A stretch of DNA of 64,000 bases, taken from IMG/VR virus record IMGVR_UViG_3300031227_000018, positions 45,219 through 109,218 of that record; one strand, written 5' to 3'. The translations under genes were made by a program, and so were the position numbers. Numbering within the stretch: the stretch's first letter is position 1; each line of letters starts with the position of its first letter. The notes under the pieces were generated by a model. The model searched no databases, was not told the DNA's origin, and saw only the letters and a list, made by a program, of their open reading frames with translations. Shown piece by piece: positions 8,189 through 17,792 of the stretch. Source of the DNA: a virus.

Positions 8189-10057
8189 ATGGGAATATCT
8201 ACTTTTATATCGGAAGGTGAAGATTTAATCTTAAATCAAGGTGCGAATATATTTACTACACCATTGATTCAAGGGGGTTCTGTTGTTCAAAATGCTGGTT
8301 ATATAACCAAAGGCGTTGAATATGCTCTCAATAGAATTAAAACAAGTAATTGGAGATTTGATTTAGGATACGGTTTTTCGGTGGAAGGGGATCCGTCTAA
8401 CAAATTTGCGAATCTTAAACTTCAAATAAATCCCAGCGAATTGAGACAATCTGAAAACTTTGCAATAACTGTTACGCCTTGTCAAACTGGAGTGATTACA
8501 GAGCATCAAGGGTTTGTAATTAAAAATTTGACTATTTCGGGTACGACTGGAATGAGACCGATGGGGGCTGTTAGAACTGGTTACGCTGAGTTTATGAGAT
8601 TGAGGAATTATCTTAGGAGTTATGCAGAGTGTAAAAAAAATCCAAACTATAAAGATTTAAAACTTATTTTTCGCAACAAAAAAGATAATGAATATTGGTA
8701 TGTAGAACCAACTGGCCCTGGAGTTGATTTAAGAAGAACACAGGATAGACCGTTTTTATATGATTATACAATTTCATTGATTATAGTGGGTTGGGCGGAG
8801 GCATATCCTCGTAGGGGTGGAGTTTATGGTCAAATTTTAGATAACATAACTCTTGTTGAGAATATTGTCGATGAGGTTGGTGATAGAATAGAGAATGCTG
8901 CGGCTATCATTCATGACAGTGCCGATCTATTGAATAGAATTAGTCGTCAAGTGGCAATCACTTTAACAATTCCACTCAATAAAGTAAGTGCAGCTTTACA
9001 AGCAATGAGATATGCAAAAACAACAGTGTCAGCCCTTCCGAGATCTTTTTATGAGGAACTTAAGAGGTCCGCTGCTGATGTGAGAGATAATTTTATTGAT
9101 TTGGTTGGATTGGGGGATTCTAGATACAATACAACATTTGGTAGAACGCCACTTTCTGCACAAAAAAGTTTTATATTATCTGATGTTAAAACTTTAGAAG
9201 CTGTTAGCAGTATAGTGACTGGTATGGATAGGGTTTTAGCTTCTGATGTTATTTTTAGCCCAGAATCAGGATCTGGAGTTTTGAGTGGAACATCGGACAA
9301 TTTAGAAAGTGCAATTGAAATTAACAGCAGTGCAGTTCAAGCTACCAGAACTGCTTCTGCCCCATCTTTGAAAGCTGCATTTAAAAATGCGCTTGATTTT
9401 GTGTTACCGCAAAGCGTTAAGGAAGAGGTTATTCAGTATAATGATACACTTGAAAAAATTGCATATCGAGTTATGGCAGATACGACATTGTGGTATCAAA
9501 TAGTTCTTCTTAACAATCTTGATCCACCTTATATTTCAGAAGATCCTATTGTGGGTAAAAACACTTTGTCATATGGGCAAACAATTTTGATTCCTCAATA
9601 TGGTACACCTGATAAAATGGCTGTATTACAAAAAGGTGATACTGAAATTACTAAGGATTTATCAATTTTTGAAAAAAATCTTGGAGTTGATTTGCAATTA
9701 ACGAATGAGAATGATATTGCCGTTAATTTAGCAGCTCAAGATTTTGAACTTATAGCTGGTGTAGAAAATGCTGCCCAAGCTGTTAATATTAAATTAGGGA
9801 TGGAGCCAGGTGCTTTAATGTATCATCCTGAAATTGGAATTGATATGCAAATTGGTCAAAAGATGGTTTATACTGCAGAAGAAATAACGGAAATGATAGA
9901 ATCCACAATTGTTGCAGATAATAGATTTGCTTCTGTTGATTCAATCCATGTTGAACGTGAGGGCAACACTTTAAGGCTCAAATTGAAAGTTTCGCTTATG
10001 CATTCAAGCAAACCTGTGCCCTTACAACTAATTTTAAGGAGTGGGGAAAATGGCTGA
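8189..10057 (+). CDS. Baseplate protein with LysM-like and gp25-like domains
   Basis: 622 residues with three parts. Residues ~1-220 form a beta-rich head (SNWRFDLGYGFSVEG..., ending IIVGWAEAYPRRGG). Residues ~400-475 look like a LysM domain (YNDTLEKIAYRVMADTTLWYQIVLLNN...YGQTILIPQYG), as in tail proteins that fasten hub to wedge. The last ~120 residues match the gp25/gpW pattern: an N-terminal EKNLGVDLQL, then DFELIAGVENAAQAVNIKLGMEPGALMYHPEIGI. gp25-like proteins start sheath polymerisation and are normally separate genes of 100-150 residues, so this looks like a fusion. It overlaps the J-like gene by 8 bases. Confidence 0.65.
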   Translation: MGISTFISEGEDLILNQGANIFTTPLIQGGSVVQNAGYITKGVEYALNRIKTSNWRFDLGYGFSVEGDPSNKFANLKLQINPSELRQSENFAITVTPCQTGVITEHQGFVIKNLTISGTTGMRPMGAVRTGYAEFMRLRNYLRSYAECKKNPNYKDLKLIFRNKKDNEYWYVEPTGPGVDLRRTQDRPFLYDYTISLIIVGWAEAYPRRGGVYGQILDNITLVENIVDEVGDRIENAAAIIHDSADLLNRISRQVAITLTIPLNKVSAALQAMRYAKTTVSALPRSFYEELKRSAADVRDNFIDLVGLGDSRYNTTFGRTPLSAQKSFILSDVKTLEAVSSIVTGMDRVLASDVIFSPESGSGVLSGTSDNLESAIEINSSAVQATRTASAPSLKAAFKNALDFVLPQSVKEEVIQYNDTLEKIAYRVMADTTLWYQIVLLNNLDPPYISEDPIVGKNTLSYGQTILIPQYGTPDKMAVLQKGDTEITKDLSIFEKNLGVDLQLTNENDIAVNLAAQDFELIAGVENAAQAVNIKLGMEPGALMYHPEIGIDMQIGQKMVYTAEEITEMIESTIVADNRFASVDSIHVEREGNTLRLKLKVSLMHSSKPVPLQLILRSGENG

Positions 10058-13000
10058 ATTTACTTTAAAATCTTTTCAACAAATTTTATCTGATATGATC
10101 GCAACTGTGGGGGCAAACTCTGCATTGACAGATATCTCAGCTGGTTCTGCAGTCATTACCATGCTGGAAGCTGCTTCAACAGAAGATGCGAATTCTTATA
10201 TTCAAATGCTGAATATTATTCGATCTTATAATTTAGATACAGTTGTTGGGATAGATTTAGATGATCGAGCTTACGAATATGGATTGACAAGGATCGGAAG
10301 CAACCCTGCGAACGGGTATGTAACTCTAAGTGATTCTGCGTTTAGTAAAGTTTCTACGGTTATTTATCCAGGGTTGCCAGGGCCAAGTGCAGGAAATACA
10401 ACTGTCAACATCGTAGATTCCACCAGTTTCCCAGCAATTGGAGGGTCAGTTATTGTTGGAAGGGGAACCAACAACGTAGAAACAGTTCCTTATGGTTCTA
10501 TAACTAATATGGGAACTTACTATCGTTTAAATTTGACGTTAGCTTTAACAAAAGATCATGGTACTGATGAAACCATTATTTTTGCACAAGGTGGCGATCG
10601 AGTTGTTCCCGCAGGTAGTGTAGTTTATGTTCCTGAATCTGATTTGATCTCTCAAATAAATTTTATTTTGCAAGCTGATCAAACGATTTTAGATGGTGAA
10701 GTTTCTATTTTAAATTCTACAGTTATTTGTAGTCAATCAGGCACTGTGGGTAATGTGAATATCGGTGCAATAAGATTCTACTCAACTTTACCGTTTACTA
10801 CAGCAGAGGTTACTAATCCCTATTCTTTTTCTACAGGTCGAGATGTGGAAACTGATGAACAATTAAGGGATAGGATTCGTGCCACCATACAAAGTTTAAG
10901 TCGTGGAACAGAGAAGTCGGTTTTAACAGCAGCAGTGCAGGTGACTTCATCTTATCAAAATAATAAAGTTGTATCAGCATCCTTTGTGGAAGCTACGACT
11001 TTAAATGAATTGAATTTTCTTTATATTGATGATGGTGTGGCACTTGAACCGTGGTTTGTAGCGGAACCTTATCAATTGTTGATGGAGTATGCAGCTGGTG
11101 GAGAAAAGTTTTTACAGCTTGATAATTCAAAAACACCGTTGACAAAAGGAAGTCTTGTAACTCAGAACAGTGAACCGTTTGGAATTATAGCTGGTCAAAC
11201 ACTGATCATTAGGGTTGGGGGTATTGAAGAAACCACTGTGACTTTTGGTGGAGCAGACATGTTTGCAGTACCAGGGTCTGCAACAGCGGAAGAAGTGATA
11301 AGGGTTCTTAATGATGAAGTATCGTTCATAGAAGCCAGAACGTCCGGCAATAGAACAAAAGTTGTTATTGAAGCACTAGCTAACACTAACGAGGAAATTC
11401 AAGTTGTGGGAGGCACTGCGAACGTTGCACTGGGTTTTAAAGAGGGCGTAGATGTTTACACTTTGAAACTTTACAAAAATGATATTTTGCTAAGTAAGGA
11501 TGGATGGAATGCCTATGTTATTTCTCAAAGTGGTCAACCCTTTGCGATTGTTCCTGCGACCACTTTGACCCTAAAGATTGATGACAAGCCAACGGTGCAA
11601 ACGATAACATTCGGTACAGAAACTACAGCAGCAGAAGTTGCTGCATTGATAAACACACAGATAACAGGTGCGCGAGCGTATACAATTCAAATTGGAAGTT
11701 CGGTGAGAGTTGTGATAGTATCCACTAATCCTTATCCAGGACAATCGGCAGTTGAAGTCACTGGTGGAGCTGCTAATGCTATATTGAATTTTTCCACTAC
11801 AATCGTGTATGGAGCAGCAAAGGATTATTCTTTAAATAAATACAATGGACAAATTGAATTAGAAGATGTTCTTGTGGCTGGCGATGAAGTGGTTGCAGGT
11901 TCTCCGTACACGAGGGCATTTGAAGAGTCTATCTCAGCTCAAAATTATTCTGTGGTTATTGGTCAATTATTGATTTTACAGGTGGATGATATTGTGGATA
12001 GTTCAGTCACCACTCAGATTAATGTAACTGACTTTATTGATGTCAGTTTAGCTGCAACATATGTTGATGATCATTTTGAAGACTTGTATGTTCGATTTAA
12101 AAGCACAACGACAACAGTAGCACTTCAAGGTGTTTATCGACAAATATCAGCTTATAATGGTACAACAGGTCAATTCACCACAGCTGCATTCCCTGCGATA
12201 CCTCAAGTTGCAGATGTTTATGAGGTGGTTCAAATAGCCACAGCGACAGCGACAGCTTCTTTAGATTGCGATGGTGTTAACACCATGTTTGAACCTTTAC
12301 TTAGGGGAGTGAGTTTTTATGGTAAAACCAAGAATCTTGACACTTTTTTGAGAGTGCAATCGAATAGTCAAGATGAATCTGGAAGAATACGCATTCATTC
12401 CGCCACTACAGTTGTGGGCTTGGATCTTCCTACAGGAGTCACAAACTCAGCGCAAGAGAGTAATTACGGTTTTGTGGAAAGTGGAAATGAACAGGATTTT
12501 ACATTTGGTGTTGGTCAATTTATCATTTTTGTTTTTGACAATGATTTAACTTATAAAACTGTAACAGTTAATATAGATTACGACAGTATTGTTACTGCTG
12601 GGGTTGGTGCCAGTGATTTTAGGGCTGCAAGTTTGATAACCTATTTCACACAGCAAGACTTCTTTGTGGGATGTAGAGTCAGATTTAAATTTAATACAAC
12701 TACAGCAGCTTTAAGAAATCAAATTGGGACAATAACAGCTTATGATGAAACTAACGGTCAAATAACAGTTGCCGCACCACTTCCAGCTGCACCTGTTATT
12801 GGGGATACTTTTGAGATTATTCCAACAACAACACGCAATGTGGTTGATCTTTTTAATCATAGAACTTTTACAAATTTAGGGGTTTATTGCGATATTGAAG
12901 CAAGCTATGACGGGACGAAAGTTCAACTTACAACAAAAACCGAAGGAACTCTAGGTGCTGTTAGATGTGCAGGTGGTAATGCAAATGATTTTAGTATACC

Positions 13001-13664
13001 ACTATTGACAGATGGTACGCTTCTGGGAGCTTCCACTGTAGATTCGATTGAAGGGTTGAGTGTTGGATTGCAATTGGTCATAAACGATAGCGGAGTAGTT
13101 GGCCCTGCGGATATAACTATAACAAACATAGCGGGTGCTGCTTCGCCTTATACAGTTTCAGTTTCAGTTGATGCTGGTGGAACTGATATCAGTGGTTATT
13201 TAACGGGTAATTCAGCTTATTTTATGCCTCGAAATCAATTTGATTTTACTCTTATTCCTGCTGAAGGAATTGATGGTTATAAAAACTATGTTGGTTTAGT
13301 TCAAGAATGTCAGTGGATAATCGACGGTAAGGATACTGATTTTGAAAATTATCCTGGCATTAAAGCGGCAGGGGTTCAAATTGAAATAAAAGCACCTGTT
13401 ATGCATTATGTTGAAGTTACCATTGATGTTTCCACATCAGACGGTTTGACATTGGCTCTTGTTAAAAATGATGTTAAATCTGCAATTAGTAATTATATAA
13501 ATGGCCTGGGAGTTGGTGAAGATGTGGTTCTTAGTGAAATAATCGCCGCTGTTATGGCTGTCACTGGTATTGTGGATTCAAGTATTCTCACTCCGACTGC
13601 GAATGTTTTAATAGCTGCCAATGAGTTGGCTCGCATTTCAGAAACCGATATTATAGTAGGGTAA
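10050..13664 (+). CDS. Giant baseplate J-like (gp47/gp6-type) protein with inserted repeat domains
   Basis: About 1204 residues from ATG 10050 (ribosome site AGGAGTGGGG). The N-terminal ~300 residues carry the J-like signature (SAGSAVITMLEAASTEDANSY, YGLTRIGSNPANGYV, later GRDVETDEQLRDRIRATIQSLSRGT). The C-terminal ~130 residues (YPGIKAAGVQIEIKAPVMHYVEV...GEDVVLSEIIAAVMAVTGIV) are the usual end. Between them lie ~700 extra residues made of repeated beta modules, two of which (around 385-470 and 495-585) resemble flagellin-IN domains with the ending VxGGxANxxLxF. Normal J/gp47 proteins are 300-400 residues. It should form the baseplate wedge; the insertions may decorate its periphery. Confidence 0.75.
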   Translation: MAEFTLKSFQQILSDMIATVGANSALTDISAGSAVITMLEAASTEDANSYIQMLNIIRSYNLDTVVGIDLDDRAYEYGLTRIGSNPANGYVTLSDSAFSKVSTVIYPGLPGPSAGNTTVNIVDSTSFPAIGGSVIVGRGTNNVETVPYGSITNMGTYYRLNLTLALTKDHGTDETIIFAQGGDRVVPAGSVVYVPESDLISQINFILQADQTILDGEVSILNSTVICSQSGTVGNVNIGAIRFYSTLPFTTAEVTNPYSFSTGRDVETDEQLRDRIRATIQSLSRGTEKSVLTAAVQVTSSYQNNKVVSASFVEATTLNELNFLYIDDGVALEPWFVAEPYQLLMEYAAGGEKFLQLDNSKTPLTKGSLVTQNSEPFGIIAGQTLIIRVGGIEETTVTFGGADMFAVPGSATAEEVIRVLNDEVSFIEARTSGNRTKVVIEALANTNEEIQVVGGTANVALGFKEGVDVYTLKLYKNDILLSKDGWNAYVISQSGQPFAIVPATTLTLKIDDKPTVQTITFGTETTAAEVAALINTQITGARAYTIQIGSSVRVVIVSTNPYPGQSAVEVTGGAANAILNFSTTIVYGAAKDYSLNKYNGQIELEDVLVAGDEVVAGSPYTRAFEESISAQNYSVVIGQLLILQVDDIVDSSVTTQINVTDFIDVSLAATYVDDHFEDLYVRFKSTTTTVALQGVYRQISAYNGTTGQFTTAAFPAIPQVADVYEVVQIATATATASLDCDGVNTMFEPLLRGVSFYGKTKNLDTFLRVQSNSQDESGRIRIHSATTVVGLDLPTGVTNSAQESNYGFVESGNEQDFTFGVGQFIIFVFDNDLTYKTVTVNIDYDSIVTAGVGASDFRAASLITYFTQQDFFVGCRVRFKFNTTTAALRNQIGTITAYDETNGQITVAAPLPAAPVIGDTFEIIPTTTRNVVDLFNHRTFTNLGVYCDIEASYDGTKVQLTTKTEGTLGAVRCAGGNANDFSIPLLTDGTLLGASTVDSIEGLSVGLQLVINDSGVVGPADITITNIAGAASPYTVSVSVDAGGTDISGYLTGNSAYFMPRNQFDFTLIPAEGIDGYKNYVGLVQECQWIIDGKDTDFENYPGIKAAGVQIEIKAPVMHYVEVTIDVSTSDGLTLALVKNDVKSAISNYINGLGVGEDVVLSEIIAAVMAVTGIVDSSILTPTANVLIAANELARISETDIIVG

Positions 13665-13666
13665 TT

Positions 13667-14929
13667 ATGGATAGATTAGAAAGACTTTACAGTTTTATGC
13701 CATCTTATTATCATGCTGAATCTAGCGAATATATTAACGCTACTTTTAAAGCATTTGCTGAGCAAGATCAGTTGATAGAAAGCGCAGTTGATGATGCTAA
13801 AGATCAATTGTATGTAAGTCGGGCTGTTCATAATTATCTTGATTATTTATCTTCTAATTTTGATATTTCAAGGCCCACAGATATACTTTATTTTATTGAC
13901 AGTAAATTTAGAGAACTTATCCCTGTTTTGAGTTATTGGCCGAAGCAAGTGAAACCTACTATTTACAAATGTTTGGAATTGTTTTGGAGTATCGAATACT
14001 TACACTCTACATCTACTAGTGGGAACTTTGAAACTTTTAATTTAGTTGGTGGTGAGACTTTGAGTTTTACTGTAGATGAAACAAAAGAAATATCTGTGAC
14101 ATTTTTAGCAGAAGATTTTGCAGTTCCAGGAGCCGCAACTGCTCAAGAAGTTGTTGATCGTATTAATGAATGGGTGCCAGAATACGTCATTGCACACACT
14201 TACCATGACAAACTTTTAAATCAAATACACGTTCGGATAAGCACTTTGACTTTTGGTTTGGCTGGAACTGTTCAAATAACAGGAGGTACTGCGAATGTTG
14301 CATTAGCTTTTGATACAGATAAACATCAATATACAAAAGTCAGCTTACATGAGTTGAATCCGAATGAATTGATAGTGAGGATGCCCAAGAAGATTATACT
14401 GGAATATGACACACTATTGTGGTCTCATCATTTCCATGCAGATGCAACAATTGTAGATAGTAGACCAGTCGTTGATGCAACGCATCCATATTGGCCAGGA
14501 TCTTTCTTTTATGATCGACCAACAGGATCAAGTATTCATATTACTAGTACGGTTACGACTTTACAACAATCCATTGGAGCGTCTGGGCATTATGCTGCTG
14601 TAACATTTGCCGACACTTCTCAATTTCCAGGAGCAGGCGGTCATATTGTTTTTGATTTTGGTGGAAATGAGCAGGAAGTTGTAAAATATCTTTCTCGCCC
14701 AAACAACACAACCTTATTGCTAGATGCTACGTATCCATTTGTTTATTCGCATGGTATCGGTGATAGAGTCAATTTATGCTATCCTACGCCATATAAACCG
14801 CGTATAACTGGTGTTGATTATCCAATATTTTTTGTTGATACAGAAATAGCGTACGAGTTAATCAGTCGATTTATTTTGTTGTTGAAAGCAGCGGGAATTG
14901 TTGTGAGATGGATATTAGAAGATGATTAA
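13667..14929 (+). CDS. Baseplate I-like tail protein with one inserted flagellin-IN-like domain
   Basis: 420 residues starting 2 bases after the J-like stop. The N-terminal ~110 residues are helical (LERLYSFMPSYYHAES...LDYLSSNFDISRP), like P2 gpI/Mu gp48-type wedge proteins that pair with J. Residues ~118-220 carry the same module as the J-like protein: an IxVTF strand, ATAQEVVDRINE helix, and the ending VQITGGTANVALAF. Residues ~290-360 carry the second shared module (VTFADTSQFPGAGGHIVF). The C-terminus (FVDTEIAYELISRFILLLKAAGIVVRW) again looks I-like. The J-I order is canonical. Confidence 0.6.
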   Translation: MDRLERLYSFMPSYYHAESSEYINATFKAFAEQDQLIESAVDDAKDQLYVSRAVHNYLDYLSSNFDISRPTDILYFIDSKFRELIPVLSYWPKQVKPTIYKCLELFWSIEYLHSTSTSGNFETFNLVGGETLSFTVDETKEISVTFLAEDFAVPGAATAQEVVDRINEWVPEYVIAHTYHDKLLNQIHVRISTLTFGLAGTVQITGGTANVALAFDTDKHQYTKVSLHELNPNELIVRMPKKIILEYDTLLWSHHFHADATIVDSRPVVDATHPYWPGSFFYDRPTGSSIHITSTVTTLQQSIGASGHYAAVTFADTSQFPGAGGHIVFDFGGNEQEVVKYLSRPNNTTLLLDATYPFVYSHGIGDRVNLCYPTPYKPRITGVDYPIFFVDTEIAYELISRFILLLKAAGIVVRWILEDD

Positions 14930-14975
14930 AAGTTTTTTAAGATATAAAATATAGTTTAATAAATGAGGAGTTAAA

Positions 14976-16076
14976 ATGGCCCAACAAACAAAACTTATTA
15001 TGTATGCACAGGAGCGTTACGATTTACCAGATTTTAACACTTTGCAATCTTTAATAGAAACCGATGAACAACTATTGAATAAAGGTGCTATTTCAGGGTT
15101 AAATTGTTATATTTTGGGTGGTTTTGTGGTAACTCACGTAGTTCCACCGAGTCTGAATATTAGCATCAATCCGATAGGTTCTGTTTTGATAGATGGTGCA
15201 AATGATGGCAGTTTATACTATGGTCCAGCTGGAACTGCATTGTTAACGGATACAGCAGTGGATGGCACCACAACTTATTTTTGGCTTGAGACCGATTTCC
15301 AAGGTGGTACGCCAGCAGTTAGAACCTTTTGGGATCCTGCTTCAATGGTTGGTGTTGGAGCTGAATTTAATCAAATAGTCAACACTCAAAGAGAATTGAT
15401 TGTTACTTTGAATAAAAACACAACGGGATTCCCTGTTTCTGGAACTACAATCCCATTGTGCAAAACAACTGCGATTGCTGGTAATATCACCACTTTTACA
15501 GATTGTCGTCAAATGTTGTTTAGACTGGGGTCAGGTGGGAATGCTCCAAATTTAGATTATGTATACCCATGGATAGCGGGTAGAGGCGAACCTGGGGTTT
15601 CTGGTGCTGTTGGTATATTCAGTGGTGGAGATAAACAGCTTGAAAATTTAAAAGATAGTTTAGATGCTATAATGTCAATGATTAAAGAAATTAAATTTGG
15701 TAGTGCAACAGGTGCTGCAGCTGTTTGGTACGCACCTGCACATTCTAGTTTAGCAGATGTTTCTATTGCTATGACGGGTGGTGGAGTTTGGTCTTGGGCT
15801 TTGGGAACTGGAAGAGTTACACTTACGGCTGATGCAACAATATTGATACCTGGTACAGCTTTTATTAATACGATTGATTTTACTGATCCAGAAGGAACTG
15901 GAAATGCATGGATAAGCATGCCAGCAAACGGGAATGTAGCTTATGTTGATATTGATAGAACTTCAAATGCAGTTTTAACCGCCACAGTCGTGGCTTCTTC
16001 GGCATACGTTCCAGCACCAGATAGATTTATAATGATACGTAGAATCAGTGACGCTGTTTATATTGGTATGGCATAA
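14976..16076 (+). CDS. Tail fibre or fibre-attachment protein
   Basis: 366 residues, ATG 14976 after AAATGAGGAGTT. The N-terminal segment (YDLPDFNTLQSLIETDEQLLNKGAISGLNCYILGGFVV) resembles the baseplate-anchoring ends of fibre proteins; a short helical stretch follows near residues 220-245 and the C-terminal ~120 residues are beta-rich (TLTADATILIPGTAFINTIDF) like a small fibre head. It follows the I-like gene, where fibre genes start in P2/Mu-like orders. The 46-base gap before it contains GATATAAAATATAGTTTAAT, which could be a promoter -10 region. The receptor is unknown. Confidence 0.5.
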   Translation: MAQQTKLIMYAQERYDLPDFNTLQSLIETDEQLLNKGAISGLNCYILGGFVVTHVVPPSLNISINPIGSVLIDGANDGSLYYGPAGTALLTDTAVDGTTTYFWLETDFQGGTPAVRTFWDPASMVGVGAEFNQIVNTQRELIVTLNKNTTGFPVSGTTIPLCKTTAIAGNITTFTDCRQMLFRLGSGGNAPNLDYVYPWIAGRGEPGVSGAVGIFSGGDKQLENLKDSLDAIMSMIKEIKFGSATGAAAVWYAPAHSSLADVSIAMTGGGVWSWALGTGRVTLTADATILIPGTAFINTIDFTDPEGTGNAWISMPANGNVAYVDIDRTSNAVLTATVVASSAYVPAPDRFIMIRRISDAVYIGMA

Positions 16077-16088
16077 AAGGAGATTGAT

Positions 16089-17330
16089 ATGGCATTAATG
16101 AGATTGGATAATGGTGAATCAGGTGAACTCGCAACTCCATTGACTAAACAACATTTAGAGTATGTTGGAGGTGCTACTTTAACAGAGGCAGATTCTCAGC
16201 CTGATTACAACACTCTTATCGCACCTAAAGTGGTGCATGGATTTGCTAATTTAGAGGATTTAACACTGGCATTAGCTAAGGTTGGAGATCTGTTCACTAA
16301 TCGGTATGGTGATGATATATTTGGAATATTGGAGTGGCAGGCAGCAGCCCAAGCAGATTTTATTAATGGAGCTATTCTCAACATAGGTAATGGAGCTGTT
16401 ATCAATGTATTGTCTGGAGGAGAAATAGAATGTCGATCTGGAGCGATAGTGGATTTTCAAGATGGTTGTACACCAAGTTTTGCAACCACCCCAGGAGCTC
16501 CGTTTACTGTTGCTGCTGGTGCAGCTGTGGTCACCAATTTAGATGCAGACAAAGTTGATGGTGCAAATGCATCTGCAACTCCATCAAATGGCATAATTGT
16601 TATTGCTAATGCTAATGGGTTTTTAACAACTCCAGCAGCTGCTCCTACAGTTAATTATGAAGTGGCGAATAAAAAATATGTTGATGATTCGTCAGGAGCT
16701 ATAATCGATCATGATCATTCGGTTAGTGGCACCAACCATGGTGGACAACTTGTTCCTGGAACGATATTTGCAGCAGGTAATAAAACTGGAACAGGCAAAG
16801 CGGTTCTTGATGAATTTCCAACTATAAAAGCTCCGACGATATCTCCTACAAGTGCAAGTGCCTTTATATCTGCTCATGAATATTATAGAGCGGATGGAAC
16901 GCCTGTTTATATGCAGGAAAAGGGGGAAGCTCGAACTCAAGTTGATGCGTCTTACGCTATAACAACTGTTGCAGATGCAAATAATCGTAGGACTTATATA
17001 TTCTATTGTGCATATACTGCTACTGGGGCTGGAGATGTTTGGATTGATGTATTTGATGCAACATTGCATGCAAGCGATGATCAAATAATGATACATGTTG
17101 AGGTAATGGGTTCAGATATTACTGGGGCAGCCTCATATTTACTTTGTGATGGAATGTGGCACTCAAGAAGGGGTGTTGGTGGCACCACGTTTGTTGGTGA
17201 TGCGGGGTCAACTGGAGGGTGTGCGCAACAAATGGCGTGGGATGGAACAAGTAAGATGACGTATTCATTAAATCGCGATGATACAGTAGCAACGAGATAT
17301 ATGGTTAAAGCTACAGTGCAGGCTTGTTAA
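16089..17330 (+). CDS. Tail fibre protein
   Basis: 413 residues, ATG 16089 after AAAAGGAGATTG. Residues ~95-135 are repetitive beta-helix-like (ILNIGNGAVINVLSGGEIECRSGAIVDF), followed by a VNYEVANKKYVDDSSG segment near 188-202; the KKYVD motif is common in phage fibre and collar repeats just before the receptor-binding part. The C-terminal ~150 residues form a probable head domain with several Cys and Trp residues. It is the last structural gene before the strand switch and ends in a TAATG overlap with the next gene. A host-recognition role is inferred. Confidence 0.6.
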   Translation: MALMRLDNGESGELATPLTKQHLEYVGGATLTEADSQPDYNTLIAPKVVHGFANLEDLTLALAKVGDLFTNRYGDDIFGILEWQAAAQADFINGAILNIGNGAVINVLSGGEIECRSGAIVDFQDGCTPSFATTPGAPFTVAAGAAVVTNLDADKVDGANASATPSNGIIVIANANGFLTTPAAAPTVNYEVANKKYVDDSSGAIIDHDHSVSGTNHGGQLVPGTIFAAGNKTGTGKAVLDEFPTIKAPTISPTSASAFISAHEYYRADGTPVYMQEKGEARTQVDASYAITTVADANNRRTYIFYCAYTATGAGDVWIDVFDATLHASDDQIMIHVEVMGSDITGAASYLLCDGMWHSRRGVGGTTFVGDAGSTGGCAQQMAWDGTSKMTYSLNRDDTVATRYMVKATVQAC

Positions 17331-17584
17331 TGCCAGAAAAAAAAGAAAATGATATATACATAAGAGATAGGGATAGCAAAAGTTATCGGCTTGCATTCTG
17401 GAGTTTCGTTGCTTCTCTTATTTTTGTATTTTTAGGAATTATAGAACATGTTCAATATGGAGACTTTATGTTGAAATTTAGAGCGGTGGAAGGTCAAGTT
17501 GTTTTGTTTCTACTTACTCCTTGCCTAAGTTTATATGGATTTCGTAGATATACAGATTATCTAGTGAAGAAAGGCGAAAAATAG
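17330..17584 (+). CDS. Small two-helix membrane protein (holin candidate)
   Basis: 84 residues from ATG 17330, overlapping the fibre stop by one base. Two hydrophobic helices are visible: residues ~20-37 (LAFWSFVASLIFVFLGII) and ~52-68 (VVLFLLTPCLSLYGF), with charged ends (KKENDIYIRDRD and LVKKGEK). Size and topology suit a class II holin, and lysis genes often close a late operon, but no endolysin is adjacent, so another inner-membrane role is possible. It is the last plus-strand gene before the terminator. Confidence 0.45.
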   Translation: MPEKKENDIYIRDRDSKSYRLAFWSFVASLIFVFLGIIEHVQYGDFMLKFRAVEGQVVLFLLTPCLSLYGFRRYTDYLVKKGEK

Positions 17585-17610
17585 GGAGGGGTAACCCCTA
17601 CTCTTTTTTA
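17583..17610 (+). terminator. Bidirectional terminator between convergent operons
   Basis: AGGGG-TAA-CCCCT (17587-17599) forms a short strong hairpin followed by CTCTTTTTTA on the plus strand, and preceded by GAAAAAT, which reads as a U-run after the hairpin on the minus strand. It lies exactly where the plus-strand tail operon meets the minus-strand accessory block, so it can end both transcripts. Confidence 0.6.
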
Positions 17611-17789
17611 TTATCTCCCTTTAAATATAACGGCTCAAACTTCCAATGTCTATAAGATTCATGTTTTCTACCGTTACAAGTTAAACACTTCCATCGCTTG
17701 TATTCTTTTTGAGTCCAAGGACTAACTTTTTCAAACAGTCTGTTCCCTTTACATCTAGGACAAAACAATATTTTAGTTCCTTCCCTCAT
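17598..17789 (-). CDS. Small zinc-ribbon protein
   Basis: 63 residues with two cysteine pairs: CPRCKGN near residue 11 and CLTCNGRK near residue 36, a typical Cys4 zinc ribbon, in a basic protein. It is the last gene of the minus-strand block and ends inside the bidirectional terminator. Only 3 bases separate it from the gene upstream, so they are co-transcribed. Nucleic-acid binding is plausible; no specific role can be given. Confidence 0.5.
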   Translation of the reverse strand: MREGTKILFCPRCKGNRLFEKVSPWTQKEYKRWKCLTCNGRKHESYRHWKFEPLYLKGDNKKE

Positions 17790-17792
17790 ATC

